From positions 1-48,508 of the forward strand of contig CAJCIP010000115.1 in NCBI GenBank assembly GCA_903970445.1: a stretch of DNA of 48,508 nucleotides. The letters run 5' to 3'. Positions 17,525-25,456 of this stretch are shown piece by piece. The position numbers were made by a program, and so were the translations under genes. The notes beneath the pieces are model-generated. The model searched no databases. It saw nothing but the letters and a program-made list of their open reading frames with translations, and was not told the DNA's origin. The first letter of the stretch is position 1, and each line of letters opens with the position of its first letter. This stretch comes from Verrucomicrobia bacterium Tous-C9LFEB. GTDB lineage: Bacteria; Acidobacteriota; Terriglobia; Terriglobales; Acidobacteriaceae.

Positions 17525-17579
17525 CGCAAAGAAGGCAAGAAATTGCCGTACTAGTAGGACGGCAAAGTTGCCCTTTGCG
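17525..17579. promoter_or_regulatory. 55-bp nested palindrome in the lon/esterase divergent region
   Basis: Three nested inverted repeats share a centre. TTGCCGT (17543-17549) pairs with ACGGCAA (17559-17565) across a 9-base spacer containing ACTAGT. GGCAA (17534-17538) pairs with TTGCC (17568-17572). CGCAAAG (17525-17531) pairs with CTTTGCG (17573-17579). It lies about 75 bases before the lon start and 57 before the esterase start. It could be an operator for one or both genes, or a hairpin element. It is not the CIRCE or HAIR consensus. Confidence 0.6.
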
Positions 17580-17635
17580 GATTGTCCCTTGATATACCTT
17601 TCGTGGGTATATGCTCGGGCAATCCGGAGATTGCT

Positions 17636-19207
17636 ATGCTGTTCAAGCTCGCTGTGAGTTCTTTGCTCGTGTTCGCGTGCGATCTGCCTGCACGAAAGTC
17701 TGCGAACCATGTTTTCCTTCACGTCACCTTTGCCGTGTCGGCTCAGTCGGTACCGGTTAGCGGACGCCTCCTGGTCTTTATGAAGCAGGGCAAAGGCGAC
17801 AAGGAAGTTAGTGTGGACGAGTTTCATCCCACAGGCACTTGGGTGGCAGCGAAGGAAGTCCGCGATCTTGCGCCCGGTAGCACCGTTGAGCTGGACGGGA
17901 CCGAAGAGGCGTTTCCAGCTTCTTTCTCCAGCATGCCTAGCGGAGACTGGGAAGCGCAAGCCGTGCTCGATCCTGATCACACCTATAACTATTCGGGACG
18001 TGGGCCAGCGGATTGGATAGGTCCAATGGTAAGTCTCGAGCACTGGTCACCGGCTGGGCCGAATGGTGTCAGCCTCGAGATCAACGGCCATCCTGCCGAG
18101 GACCCTCATGTGCCAGCTATGCGAGAGCGAACCATCTCGCTGATCAAACCGGGCAGCATTGAACGGCAGGAATTGCTTAGCCCTTCCCTCACCCATTTCT
18201 GGGGTAAGGCTACATCGGTGCGCGCATACGTGGTTCTGCCACCTTCCTACGTTGACCATCCAAACGAGCGGTTTCCGACGGTTTACTGGACCCACGGCTT
18301 TGGCGGACAGATCGAATACGCGCTGTCGCAGGGGGCGACAATCCTGAAGAGAATGCAGGCTGGCACCATGCCGCCAATGATCTGGGTGATGCTCGACGAA
18401 AGCTGTCCACAAGGCGCACACGAGTTTGCGGACTCGGTAAACGATGGGCCGTGGGGTACCGCACTGACTCGCGAGTTCATCCCGATGCTGGAGCAACGTT
18501 ATCGCATGGATGCAAAGCCGCAGGGACGCCTCCTGAACGGACACTCATCCGGCGGCTGGGCGACTCTGCAACTGCAGGTCAACTATTCAGACGTTTTCGG
18601 TGGCACTTGGTCGACCTCGCCAGATCCATCCGACTTTCACGACTTTACGGGTCCTGACCTCTATGCTACGCATGCCAATATGTACCGGCGTCCGGATGGC
18701 ACTCCGTGGCCGATCATGCGCGATAAGGGAAAGGTTCTTGCCACTTTGGAACAGTTTACGCATCTGGAGGATGTGCTGGGTTCATACAGCGGTCAGGTTC
18801 GATCGTTCGACTACGTCTTTTCCCCACGAAGCGCCAGCGGCGAACCTGAGTTTATGTTCGACCATGTCACTGGAGATGTTCATCCCGAGGTCGTGGCCTA
18901 CTGGCACGATCATTACGATCTTGCCAACATTGTGGAAAGCAACTGGCCGGAACGCCGTGCATCTCTGACCGGACGCATTCATCTCATTGTGGGTACAGCG
19001 GACACGTTCTACCTCGATGGTGCAGCGCACAAATTCGAAGCTCGGCTCAACGCTCTCGGAGCCGAACCGCACTTTACCTACAGCCCTAACCGAACGCACT
19101 TCGATCTGTACGGAGTAGGTAGTGACCGCGACGGACTTTTCGATCAGATCGCCGCCGAGATGTATGCCGTGGCGCGACCAGGCAAGGTGTGGAAGCATGC
19201 CCCTTGA
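17636..19207 (+). CDS. Putative exported alpha/beta-hydrolase esterase
   Basis: A 523-residue protein with a hydrophobic N-terminal segment (LFKLAVSSLLVFA), so probably exported. The start is ATG at 17636 with CGGAG six bases upstream; the longer frame has no ribosome-binding site. An N-terminal beta-rich region of about 190 residues precedes an esterase-D/enterochelin-esterase-like hydrolase domain: YVVLPPSYVDHP, TVYWTHGFGG, and nucleophile elbow GHSSGG with Ser304. A C-terminal GTADTF and PNRTHFDLYG supply likely acid and His. Substrate is unknown; carbohydrate or polyester esters are possible. It is divergent from lon and stands alone before tRNA-Leu. Confidence 0.82.
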   Translation: MLFKLAVSSLLVFACDLPARKSANHVFLHVTFAVSAQSVPVSGRLLVFMKQGKGDKEVSVDEFHPTGTWVAAKEVRDLAPGSTVELDGTEEAFPASFSSMPSGDWEAQAVLDPDHTYNYSGRGPADWIGPMVSLEHWSPAGPNGVSLEINGHPAEDPHVPAMRERTISLIKPGSIERQELLSPSLTHFWGKATSVRAYVVLPPSYVDHPNERFPTVYWTHGFGGQIEYALSQGATILKRMQAGTMPPMIWVMLDESCPQGAHEFADSVNDGPWGTALTREFIPMLEQRYRMDAKPQGRLLNGHSSGGWATLQLQVNYSDVFGGTWSTSPDPSDFHDFTGPDLYATHANMYRRPDGTPWPIMRDKGKVLATLEQFTHLEDVLGSYSGQVRSFDYVFSPRSASGEPEFMFDHVTGDVHPEVVAYWHDHYDLANIVESNWPERRASLTGRIHLIVGTADTFYLDGAAHKFEARLNALGAEPHFTYSPNRTHFDLYGVGSDRDGLFDQIAAEMYAVARPGKVWKHAP

Positions 19208-19263
19208 CACTGATAGGCTAGGAGCAGCGATATACGCATGATGCGTCGCTCCGCTTTTACGAT

Positions 19264-19345
19264 GCGGGAGTGGTGAAATGGCAGACACGCAGGTCTTAGA
19301 AGCCTGTGCTTCGGCGTGAGAGTTCGAGTCTCTCCTCCCGCACCA
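19264..19345 (+). tRNA. tRNA-Leu (anticodon TAG)
   Basis: A class II cloverleaf: acceptor arms GCGGGAG and CTCCCGC, anticodon arm CAGGT/GCCTG with loop CTTAGAA giving anticodon TAG at 19297-19299. It has a variable arm around GCTTCGGC and a T-arm GAGAG-TTCGAGT-CTCTC. The 3' CCA is encoded (19343-19345). It reads CUN leucine codons. Confidence 0.96.
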
Positions 19346-19366
19346 TACTTAGAAATCAGGAAAATG

Positions 19367-19696
19367 ATGAGCCAGACGATTACCCAGCCAGACAACACGA
19401 AAATCACGCTGAACAAGACCGATGATTATCGCGATTCGTATGCAAACAGCGTTCAAGTGCGATTGTCCATATGGGACTTCTTCCTGGTGTTCGGCACCAT
19501 GGAACAGCAGGCAGCTGATCAGGTGAACATCAATAATTTTCAGGGCATCTATCTGAGCCCTCAGCAAGCCAAGGCACTTCAGAATGTGCTGGGACACAAT
19601 ATCGCGCAATACGAGCAGACTTTTGGCGCGATCTCACTCGACGTGCCGCAGAATGGTGCGCCCAAATTCGTGTCCGGCAAGAGCCCCATCCACTAA
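19367..19696 (+). CDS. DUF3467 domain-containing protein
   Basis: A 109-residue cytoplasmic protein matching the DUF3467 family, short proteins of unknown function. The core pattern is present: YANSVQVRLSIWDFFLVFG, then INNFQGIYLSPQQAKAL and the C-terminal helix NVLGHNIAQYEQTFG. Two tandem ATGs at 19364 and 19367 are candidates; AGGA spacing favours the second. The longer frame overlaps the tRNA and is rejected. It lies 3 bases before the membrane glycosyltransferase gene, suggesting co-transcription. Confidence 0.85.
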   Translation: MSQTITQPDNTKITLNKTDDYRDSYANSVQVRLSIWDFFLVFGTMEQQAADQVNINNFQGIYLSPQQAKALQNVLGHNIAQYEQTFGAISLDVPQNGAPKFVSGKSPIH

Positions 19697-19699
19697 GGC

Positions 19700-21379
19700 G
19701 TGTCCTTCCTCGTACAGCAGGCTCGGCGTGGGGCTGCGTCGGTCGCTGCTCTTCATAATTTGCCCCTCTTCCTTATCGTCTTTGCCGCCGTTGCGCTAAG
19801 CCACTTCACCTTGCTGCGCCTGCCGTACTACTGGGATGAGGGCGGCTATTACATTCCTGCCGCGCTGGACTTTTACCATCGCTTCACGCTGATTCCCGAA
19901 TACACGAACGCGCATCCGCCTCTGCCCAATGTCGTGCTCGGATCGCTCTGGCATCTCTTCGGCTATCACCTTCTCACCACGAGATTAATCATCTGCGGGT
20001 TTGCCGCAGCGGGCTTGCTCGGAGTATTTCGTTTAGCGCTGGTCCTGCTAAGACCTGAAGGTGCGCTCACAACTACCGTGCTTACTGCCGTGTACCCGAT
20101 CTGGTTCGTGCAAAGCACTTTGGCACACGCGGACATCTTTGCAGCGGCCTTCACGTTGTGGGCGTTTGCACTCTATTTTTCTGCGCAACGACCTGCGGCG
20201 CGCGGCCTTGCAAGCCAAGCACACAGAGTTACTATCGCCGCCCTCTTTGCTCTTGCGGCTTTATCCAAAGAGACAGCCGTCATCCAACCCGCTGCGCTCG
20301 TGGCCTACCATCTGTTCGTTAGCTTCCGTCAGCGTCGCGCGCCAAGCCTTCGCGCCGAGCATCTTCGCTGGGCGCTCACACTCAGCCTTCCTTTGCTCCC
20401 CTTAATGGCTTGGTACGCGTACCACCGAGCGGTCTCCGGCTTTACTTTCGGGAACCCAGAGTACTTGCGTTACAACGCCACAGCGAACTTCACCGCCAGC
20501 CACATACTTTCGGCCTCCCGGTACCGATTCGTGCATCTCGCATGGCAGCGCAATATGTGGGTTCCGCTCATCACAGCCGTCGCGTGTCTTATGTTCAAGA
20601 GAAAGCGCGAACCTTCGAAAGCGATTCTGCTGGCGCCTGCGACGACCGTCATCGCCCTGCTCGTCATCGCGAATTGGCTGGCGTTTTCCGTTCTCGGCGG
20701 AGCCCTGCTCACGCGATATTTGTTGCCCGTCTATCCGCTCATACTCATCGCCTGCATAGCGGTCTGGCGAGCTTACACCACGTCTTGGCCTGCGCTTGCA
20801 ACACTTACCGCAGCTTCGTTTCTGGTCGCACTTTGGTGGAGCGCACCGGCAGCCTATGCTCCGGAAGACAGTCTCACCTACCGCGACATGATCGTCGTTC
20901 ATCAGCAAGCGATCGCGTTCATCGATCAGCAGTATCCTGATGCAAGAGTTCTTACGTCATGGCCCGCGGCGGCTGAACTGTATCGTCCTGACCTCGGCTA
21001 CACAGATCGAAAAATCATGGGGCCGGAAATAGATAACTTTTCTGCAGCGGAAATAGAGAAAGCCGCTGGCGAGCCGGGCAGTTTTGACACGGCGCTCGTG
21101 TTCAGCAAGAACTTCATTCCACCAAATTTGCGGCGTTATCTAGCCGCACATCCGAACAGTGCGCGTGGACGAGACTTCATGCTACATCGCGATCTCACGC
21201 CGGAAGAAATTGCCGTCCGTCTCGGCGGGCAGGTTGTGTTTCAACGCGCACGGAACGGAGAATGGGCAGCCGTGCTACGCTTCCCGCGAAGCTACGATGC
21301 GGAGCTTCGGCAGCAACGCCTCGCGGGTTATTTCAACTTGAATCACCTTGGTCATGACACCTTGAATGCTTTTCGATAG
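19700..21379 (+). CDS. GT-C fold membrane glycosyltransferase (PMT/ArnT-like)
   Basis: A 559-residue integral membrane protein with about ten hydrophobic segments in its first 400 residues and a soluble C-terminal domain, the plan of PMT_2/ArnT (GT39/GT83-like) enzymes that use polyprenyl-phosphate sugars at the outer face of the membrane. The first extracytoplasmic loop has LPYYWDEGGYY, whose Asp46/Glu47 pair corresponds to the metal-binding DE motif. NAHPPLPNVVLGSLW is also typical. GTG start three bases after the DUF3467 stop. The 3' end overlaps the opposite GNAT gene by 28 bases. The acceptor (lipid, protein or polysaccharide) cannot be told. Confidence 0.8.
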   Translation: MSFLVQQARRGAASVAALHNLPLFLIVFAAVALSHFTLLRLPYYWDEGGYYIPAALDFYHRFTLIPEYTNAHPPLPNVVLGSLWHLFGYHLLTTRLIICGFAAAGLLGVFRLALVLLRPEGALTTTVLTAVYPIWFVQSTLAHADIFAAAFTLWAFALYFSAQRPAARGLASQAHRVTIAALFALAALSKETAVIQPAALVAYHLFVSFRQRRAPSLRAEHLRWALTLSLPLLPLMAWYAYHRAVSGFTFGNPEYLRYNATANFTASHILSASRYRFVHLAWQRNMWVPLITAVACLMFKRKREPSKAILLAPATTVIALLVIANWLAFSVLGGALLTRYLLPVYPLILIACIAVWRAYTTSWPALATLTAASFLVALWWSAPAAYAPEDSLTYRDMIVVHQQAIAFIDQQYPDARVLTSWPAAAELYRPDLGYTDRKIMGPEIDNFSAAEIEKAAGEPGSFDTALVFSKNFIPPNLRRYLAAHPNSARGRDFMLHRDLTPEEIAVRLGGQVVFQRARNGEWAAVLRFPRSYDAELRQQRLAGYFNLNHLGHDTLNAFR

Positions 21380-21828
21380 ATAAGGGCATCTGCGCCGATC
21401 CCGTAGAAGCCTTCATGCGCACCTACCTTTAGATACCCGCATCGCTCGTAAAAGCGTATAGCTTCTTTGTTTCCAGAAAAGACATGGAGCAGCATGGCTC
21501 CGCAGTTCGCTTCACGCGCCTGCCGCTCCGCTTCTCCTATGAGTTGGTGCGCAACTCCGCGACGCCGAAGGTCGGGATGAACGTCGAGTGTAGTGATGTA
21601 GCCTACCGACTCCTGTTCAAACCGTTCAATATGCACGATGCAAAAGCCGACGAGCATGTCGCCACTCTCCGCGACGACGACTTTTGCATTCGGAGATTCG
21701 GCGAATTGCCGCATCGCGGCACGTGAGAAGCGGAATGGCTCCTCAAAGCAGAGCAAGTCGAGCGCGAAAAGTGCCGGGAGATCAGAGCGTCGATAGCCAC
21801 GCAGAGTTAGGTTCGGCGAGCTCATCAC
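21352..21828 (-). CDS. GNAT family N-acetyltransferase (RimI-like)
   Basis: A 158-residue acetyl-CoA-dependent acyltransferase of the RimI type. The acetyl-CoA loop is LDVHPDLRRRGVAHQLI, and the C-terminal motif is NKEAIRFYERCGYLKVG followed by FYGIGADALIY, both hallmarks of protein N-alpha acetyltransferases. Substrates may be ribosomal or other protein N-termini, but related GNATs act on small molecules. Two ATGs (MM) are possible starts. It ends 28 bases inside the convergent glycosyltransferase gene and starts 11 bases downstream of mqnE, so the two are probably one unit. Confidence 0.87.
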   Translation of the reverse strand: MMSSPNLTLRGYRRSDLPALFALDLLCFEEPFRFSRAAMRQFAESPNAKVVVAESGDMLVGFCIVHIERFEQESVGYITTLDVHPDLRRRGVAHQLIGEAERQAREANCGAMLLHVFSGNKEAIRFYERCGYLKVGAHEGFYGIGADALIYRKAFKVS

Positions 21829-21839
21829 TGACAGGGCAA

Positions 21840-22991
21840 CTAAATAGCTACGGTGAAGCTCGCTTCATCACGCGTCACAGCTCGATACAGAGTGTCACGT
21901 TCAAACGGAACACGCCCCGCTTCGGTGATGAGGCGCATCAGATCCTGCCGTCGCATACCCTGCGGTGTGCTCGCGCCCGCATCGTGATAGATCTTCTCTT
22001 CGATCACTGTGCCGTCGATGTCATCCGCCCCAAAGCGCAAGGAAATCTGCGCCATCTTCGGCGTGACCATTTGCCAGTAGCTCTTGATGTGTGCGAAGTT
22101 GTCGAGCAGTAGACGGCTGACCGCGATCTGCTTGATGTCCATCATGCCGGTGGACTTTGGAAGATGACCGAGCGCGGTATTTTCCGGGTGAAAGCTGAGA
22201 GGGATGAAAGTTTGAAAGCCCCCAGTTTCATCCTGTACCGCGCGAAGCTTCAGCAGGTGATCGACACGGTCCTCATCGTTCTCAATGTGTCCATAGAGCA
22301 TGGTCGCATTCGACCTCAGGCCCGCCAGGTGTGTGAGCCGCGCCGTTTCCAACCACTCGCTTCCGTCGATTTTGTGGTCGCAGATGATGTGGCGAACGCG
22401 GTCTGCAAAGATCTCCGCTCCGCCACCCGGACAAGAATCCACGCCTGCTGCCTTCATACGTTCGAGCGCCTCAACAATGGACATCTTGCCGCGCTTTGCC
22501 AGGAATGCCACCTCGACCATCGTGAACGCCTTGATGTGGACCTGCGGATACCGCTTTTTCAGCCCGCTTACCAAGTCCATGAAGTATTCGAAGGGCAGGT
22601 CAGGATGCAAGCCGCCGACAATGTGGAACTCAGTAACAGCTTCTGTCAGACCCTTGCCCGCTGTTTCCCAAGCCTCTTCGAGAGCCATGGTGTACGTATC
22701 TGCGGAACCCTTTTTCCGCCCAAACGCACATAGCCTGCACGAAGCGATGCAGACATTCGTCGGATTGATATGCCGATTCACATTGAAGAAGGCCAAATCA
22801 CCGTGAAGCCGTTCTCGAACCAGATTTGCCATCCAGCCGACCGCAAGTATGTCTCCACTGCGGTACAAAGCCAGCCCATCTTCGAAGCTGAGCCGCTCAC
22901 CGGCTTGAACCTTCTCTGCGATGGGCTCGAGCACAGGGTCATCGGTTTGGAAGGAGTGCCGTGGACGCGTGCCTAGAGATGAAATACTCAT
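21840..22991 (-). CDS. mqnE: Aminodeoxyfutalosine synthase
   Basis: A 383-residue radical SAM enzyme of the futalosine route to menaquinone. It joins chorismate-derived 3-enolpyruvylbenzoate with the adenosyl group of SAM to make aminodeoxyfutalosine. The cluster motif is NPTNVCIASCRLCAFGRKKG (Cys-x3-Cys-x2-Cys). MqnE-specific blocks follow: GLHPDLPFEYFMDLV, DSCPGGGAEIF, SNATMLYGHIENDEDRVDHL and FQTFIPLSFHPENT. MqnC has a different block pattern. I use ATG at 22991; a TTG at 23018 would add nine residues. Other mqn genes are not in the window. Its presence implies menaquinone-based respiration via the futalosine pathway. Confidence 0.94.
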   Translation of the reverse strand: MSISSLGTRPRHSFQTDDPVLEPIAEKVQAGERLSFEDGLALYRSGDILAVGWMANLVRERLHGDLAFFNVNRHINPTNVCIASCRLCAFGRKKGSADTYTMALEEAWETAGKGLTEAVTEFHIVGGLHPDLPFEYFMDLVSGLKKRYPQVHIKAFTMVEVAFLAKRGKMSIVEALERMKAAGVDSCPGGGAEIFADRVRHIICDHKIDGSEWLETARLTHLAGLRSNATMLYGHIENDEDRVDHLLKLRAVQDETGGFQTFIPLSFHPENTALGHLPKSTGMMDIKQIAVSRLLLDNFAHIKSYWQMVTPKMAQISLRFGADDIDGTVIEEKIYHDAGASTPQGMRRQDLMRLITEAGRVPFERDTLYRAVTRDEASFTVAI

Positions 22992-23038
22992 CACTCTTGA
23001 TTGTAGGCCTGCGACCAACCGTCTGTACGCGCGGCTTG

Positions 23039-25327
23039 CTACTTCCCGGCCGAATTGAAGGGGGTATCCACCATTACGGGCTGGACGATAGTGCCCTCAA
23101 AAAGTGTCGCGGCAACAAGGTGGTCGCCGACAGGACGCACAAAATGCAATCGCCACCCTGTGTCGGTGAAGGTCACTTTGTTATCGGGAACATTCACTAC
23201 AAAGGCAAAGGTCGATAGAGACGAAGCAACAAAGACACGATGCGCGCTGAAATCTGCGTAGATCCCATTCACCGACCGAAGGAAGAGTTCCCGCAGGGTC
23301 TGCCAGGTGGCCCCGCGATCCTTGGAATAGAAGACGCCTTCGACCCCGCCGATCCACAATGTTCCCACGTCGTCAACTGCCACCGCGCCGACCTGTGTTA
23401 GATCGTTGGGCAGCGAGACAGCGGTCCAACTCACACCGCCATCGACCGAGAGGGCGCTTTGCCGCAGACCCGCAGCAAAGAAAGTTTGATCATGTGTCGC
23501 GAAGAAGCGCACATCGGTGGCGTCCAGGCTCGCCACTTTCTCCCAGCTATGCCCGTCAGCTACGCTGCGAAACAGGCCATGATCGGTCCCGGCGTACACT
23601 GTGTCGCCTTTGCTCTCAAGCGCGAAGACGACTGCGTCCAGCATCGGCGGCTTCGGCTTTTCAGGTACAGCCTCCACCTTGCGGACCGGAGTGCGCGATC
23701 GTGCACTGGATGTTTGTCTAGGGGAAACGCGAGATGCGGAAGTCGTTTTCGCTAAAACCTTGCGGCCCTTTGAAGTCTGCACCGAGGTAAGCGTGAAGAC
23801 CGGCTGCCCGGGTCGAGTGTACACATATGCAGCGGGAACGCGATGTCGGTGTACATCTGTCTTAGCCTCTGGAGCAAGACTGCGCTTATTCTGCGTTCGA
23901 GTTCTTGCTGGTTGCGTTTTCGGCTTGGTCGAAACAGGAGACTTGTCAGGCTTCTCTTCCAGCAGGTCACTCGACTCCATCCACTGATCGGCGTCGAAGC
24001 GATAGACGCCGTGTCCTGTACCCGCAAGCAGGGTCCCGGCTGAGGTCTCTGCGAGACTAAAGACGTCATGCCCACGGAGCCCTGAACTCTGCTGCTGCCA
24101 CTTCAGCCCACCGTCTTCACTGAAGAAGACGCCACCCGTCTGCTTGCCGTTCACTACACCGACGTAGATCTTTGCCGGATCGTGCAAGTCAGCAGCAAAC
24201 GAGGAAACTTGCCGCGCCGAAAAGCCTGCGTTTGAGGCAGCGAAGGTGGCGCCTCCATCGTCACTGCTGAGCAATCCTCCGCGATCGGTTGCGATCAGGA
24301 CATGGCTTGGCGCCTTTGGATCAACATAGACATCGTTGACGATCACATCGGGGTCCGTCATGCGCGAGAACGTGCGACCTGCATCACTCGTCTTGTAAAG
24401 ACCCTCAGTAGTGCCGGCATACACGGTGTTTGAGTCTGTTGGGTCCTGCAGCAACTTGCGTGTACGTCTCGCCGTCGACGGAATCCCCTGGATTTTTCGA
24501 AACTGTTCCGCGCCATCGGAGCTTTTGTAGATGCCGGAACACGCACTCAGGTAGATCGTTTTCGTATTCTGTGGATCGATGATGATGGAGAAGACATCTG
24601 AATCGTCAATAATTCCCTGTTTGATGTTCGTCCAGGTCTCGCCACCGTCAACTGTCTTCCAGGGGAGATGCCATGTGCCGGCATAGATGATCTTTGGGTC
24701 AATAGGATCGATTGCTAACGATTCGACCTCATGGATTTCTCTACTTTCGGGAGGGCTGATTAGCTTCCAATGAACACCGTTGTCGTTACTTTGGAAAATG
24801 CCTTGCAAAGTTCCTGCAACGATGATCTGTGGATCGGATTGCGAGCGTGCCATGGATCGAACCGACTGGCGCTTCATCTCTGCCTGCGCGTACCAGGTCT
24901 TCCCTCTGTCCTCGCTGATGTACACGCCTCCGTCCGGAGCGCCAACACGCCATGTGCCCACGATGAGACGTCTAGGATTCTTCGTATCGACGAGAATATG
25001 ATCGAGCACCAGGTCGTCTTGCTGAAGTATCTGCGAGACCCTGTTCCAGGTAGCGCCAGCATCGTGTGAGTCGTACAGCCAGCCGATTTCCGTGCCGAGA
25101 TACAAGTGACGGCTATCCGCTGGATCAGCCGCAATGGCGCGCGCGTCCCCGCCAAAGGGCCCGAGCGGATACCACTTTGCTCCCAGAGCGCAGAAGGGAT
25201 GGACGAAAAATATCGCTGCCGTAAGCAGCCCGCAGGCCCACCGCACCACGACGCTCAAATTCAAATGCTTCGCTAACAGAACGAATCCTCTTGATGGCCT
25301 AGGTAAACCTAATCTTCTGCCAACCAA
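23039..25327 (-). CDS. Exported Asp-box (BNR/sortilin-like) beta-propeller protein
   Basis: A 762-residue protein with a hydrophobic segment near residues 25-50 (VVRWACGLLTAAIFFVHPF), so it is exported or anchored. About ten Asp-box repeats of the SxDxGxTW type are visible, e.g. SHDAGATW, SEDRGKTW, TVDGGETW, SEDGGLKW, SVDGGVSW and SKDRGATW, forming one or two propellers. Between the last two groups lies a low-complexity Lys/Arg/Pro/Thr-rich stretch of about 100 residues (about 455-560) that separates the blades. Function is unknown; such proteins are often substrate-binding or scaffold propellers. The track start is TTG at 25327 and the true start could be later, near residues 20-25. Confidence 0.85.
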   Translation of the reverse strand: MVGRRLGLPRPSRGFVLLAKHLNLSVVVRWACGLLTAAIFFVHPFCALGAKWYPLGPFGGDARAIAADPADSRHLYLGTEIGWLYDSHDAGATWNRVSQILQQDDLVLDHILVDTKNPRRLIVGTWRVGAPDGGVYISEDRGKTWYAQAEMKRQSVRSMARSQSDPQIIVAGTLQGIFQSNDNGVHWKLISPPESREIHEVESLAIDPIDPKIIYAGTWHLPWKTVDGGETWTNIKQGIIDDSDVFSIIIDPQNTKTIYLSACSGIYKSSDGAEQFRKIQGIPSTARRTRKLLQDPTDSNTVYAGTTEGLYKTSDAGRTFSRMTDPDVIVNDVYVDPKAPSHVLIATDRGGLLSSDDGGATFAASNAGFSARQVSSFAADLHDPAKIYVGVVNGKQTGGVFFSEDGGLKWQQQSSGLRGHDVFSLAETSAGTLLAGTGHGVYRFDADQWMESSDLLEEKPDKSPVSTKPKTQPARTRTQNKRSLAPEAKTDVHRHRVPAAYVYTRPGQPVFTLTSVQTSKGRKVLAKTTSASRVSPRQTSSARSRTPVRKVEAVPEKPKPPMLDAVVFALESKGDTVYAGTDHGLFRSVADGHSWEKVASLDATDVRFFATHDQTFFAAGLRQSALSVDGGVSWTAVSLPNDLTQVGAVAVDDVGTLWIGGVEGVFYSKDRGATWQTLRELFLRSVNGIYADFSAHRVFVASSLSTFAFVVNVPDNKVTFTDTGWRLHFVRPVGDHLVAATLFEGTIVQPVMVDTPFNSAGK

Positions 25328-25390
25328 ATCTTAATTGCTGTTTCTACTGTCTATGATGCGGACGCTCTGCAGTCCGTTCTGAGTTCGCTT

Positions 25391-25431
25391 GGAAAGAAGA
25401 ACGGCTGACTGGATGAACCAGTCAGCCGTTC
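25391..25431 (-). terminator. Terminator downstream of the OmpA-like gene
   Basis: On the minus strand a perfect 14-bp stem, arms GAACGGCTGACTGG and CCAGTCAGCCGTTC with a 5-base loop, is followed by TTCTTTCC. It lies 26 bases after the stop of the OmpA-like gene and before the propeller gene, so those two genes are probably transcribed separately. Confidence 0.85.
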
Positions 25432-25456
25432 GGTTTGAAGCGTCCGCTGTATGCGT

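Noticed and set aside
19264..19345. tRNA-Leu as the attachment site of an integrated element
   Set aside because: No integrase, no repeated tRNA 3' end downstream, and no compositional island beside it.
21840..22991. MqnC instead of MqnE
   Set aside because: The blocks GLHPDLPFEY, PGGGAEIF and SNATMLYGHIE fit MqnE better.
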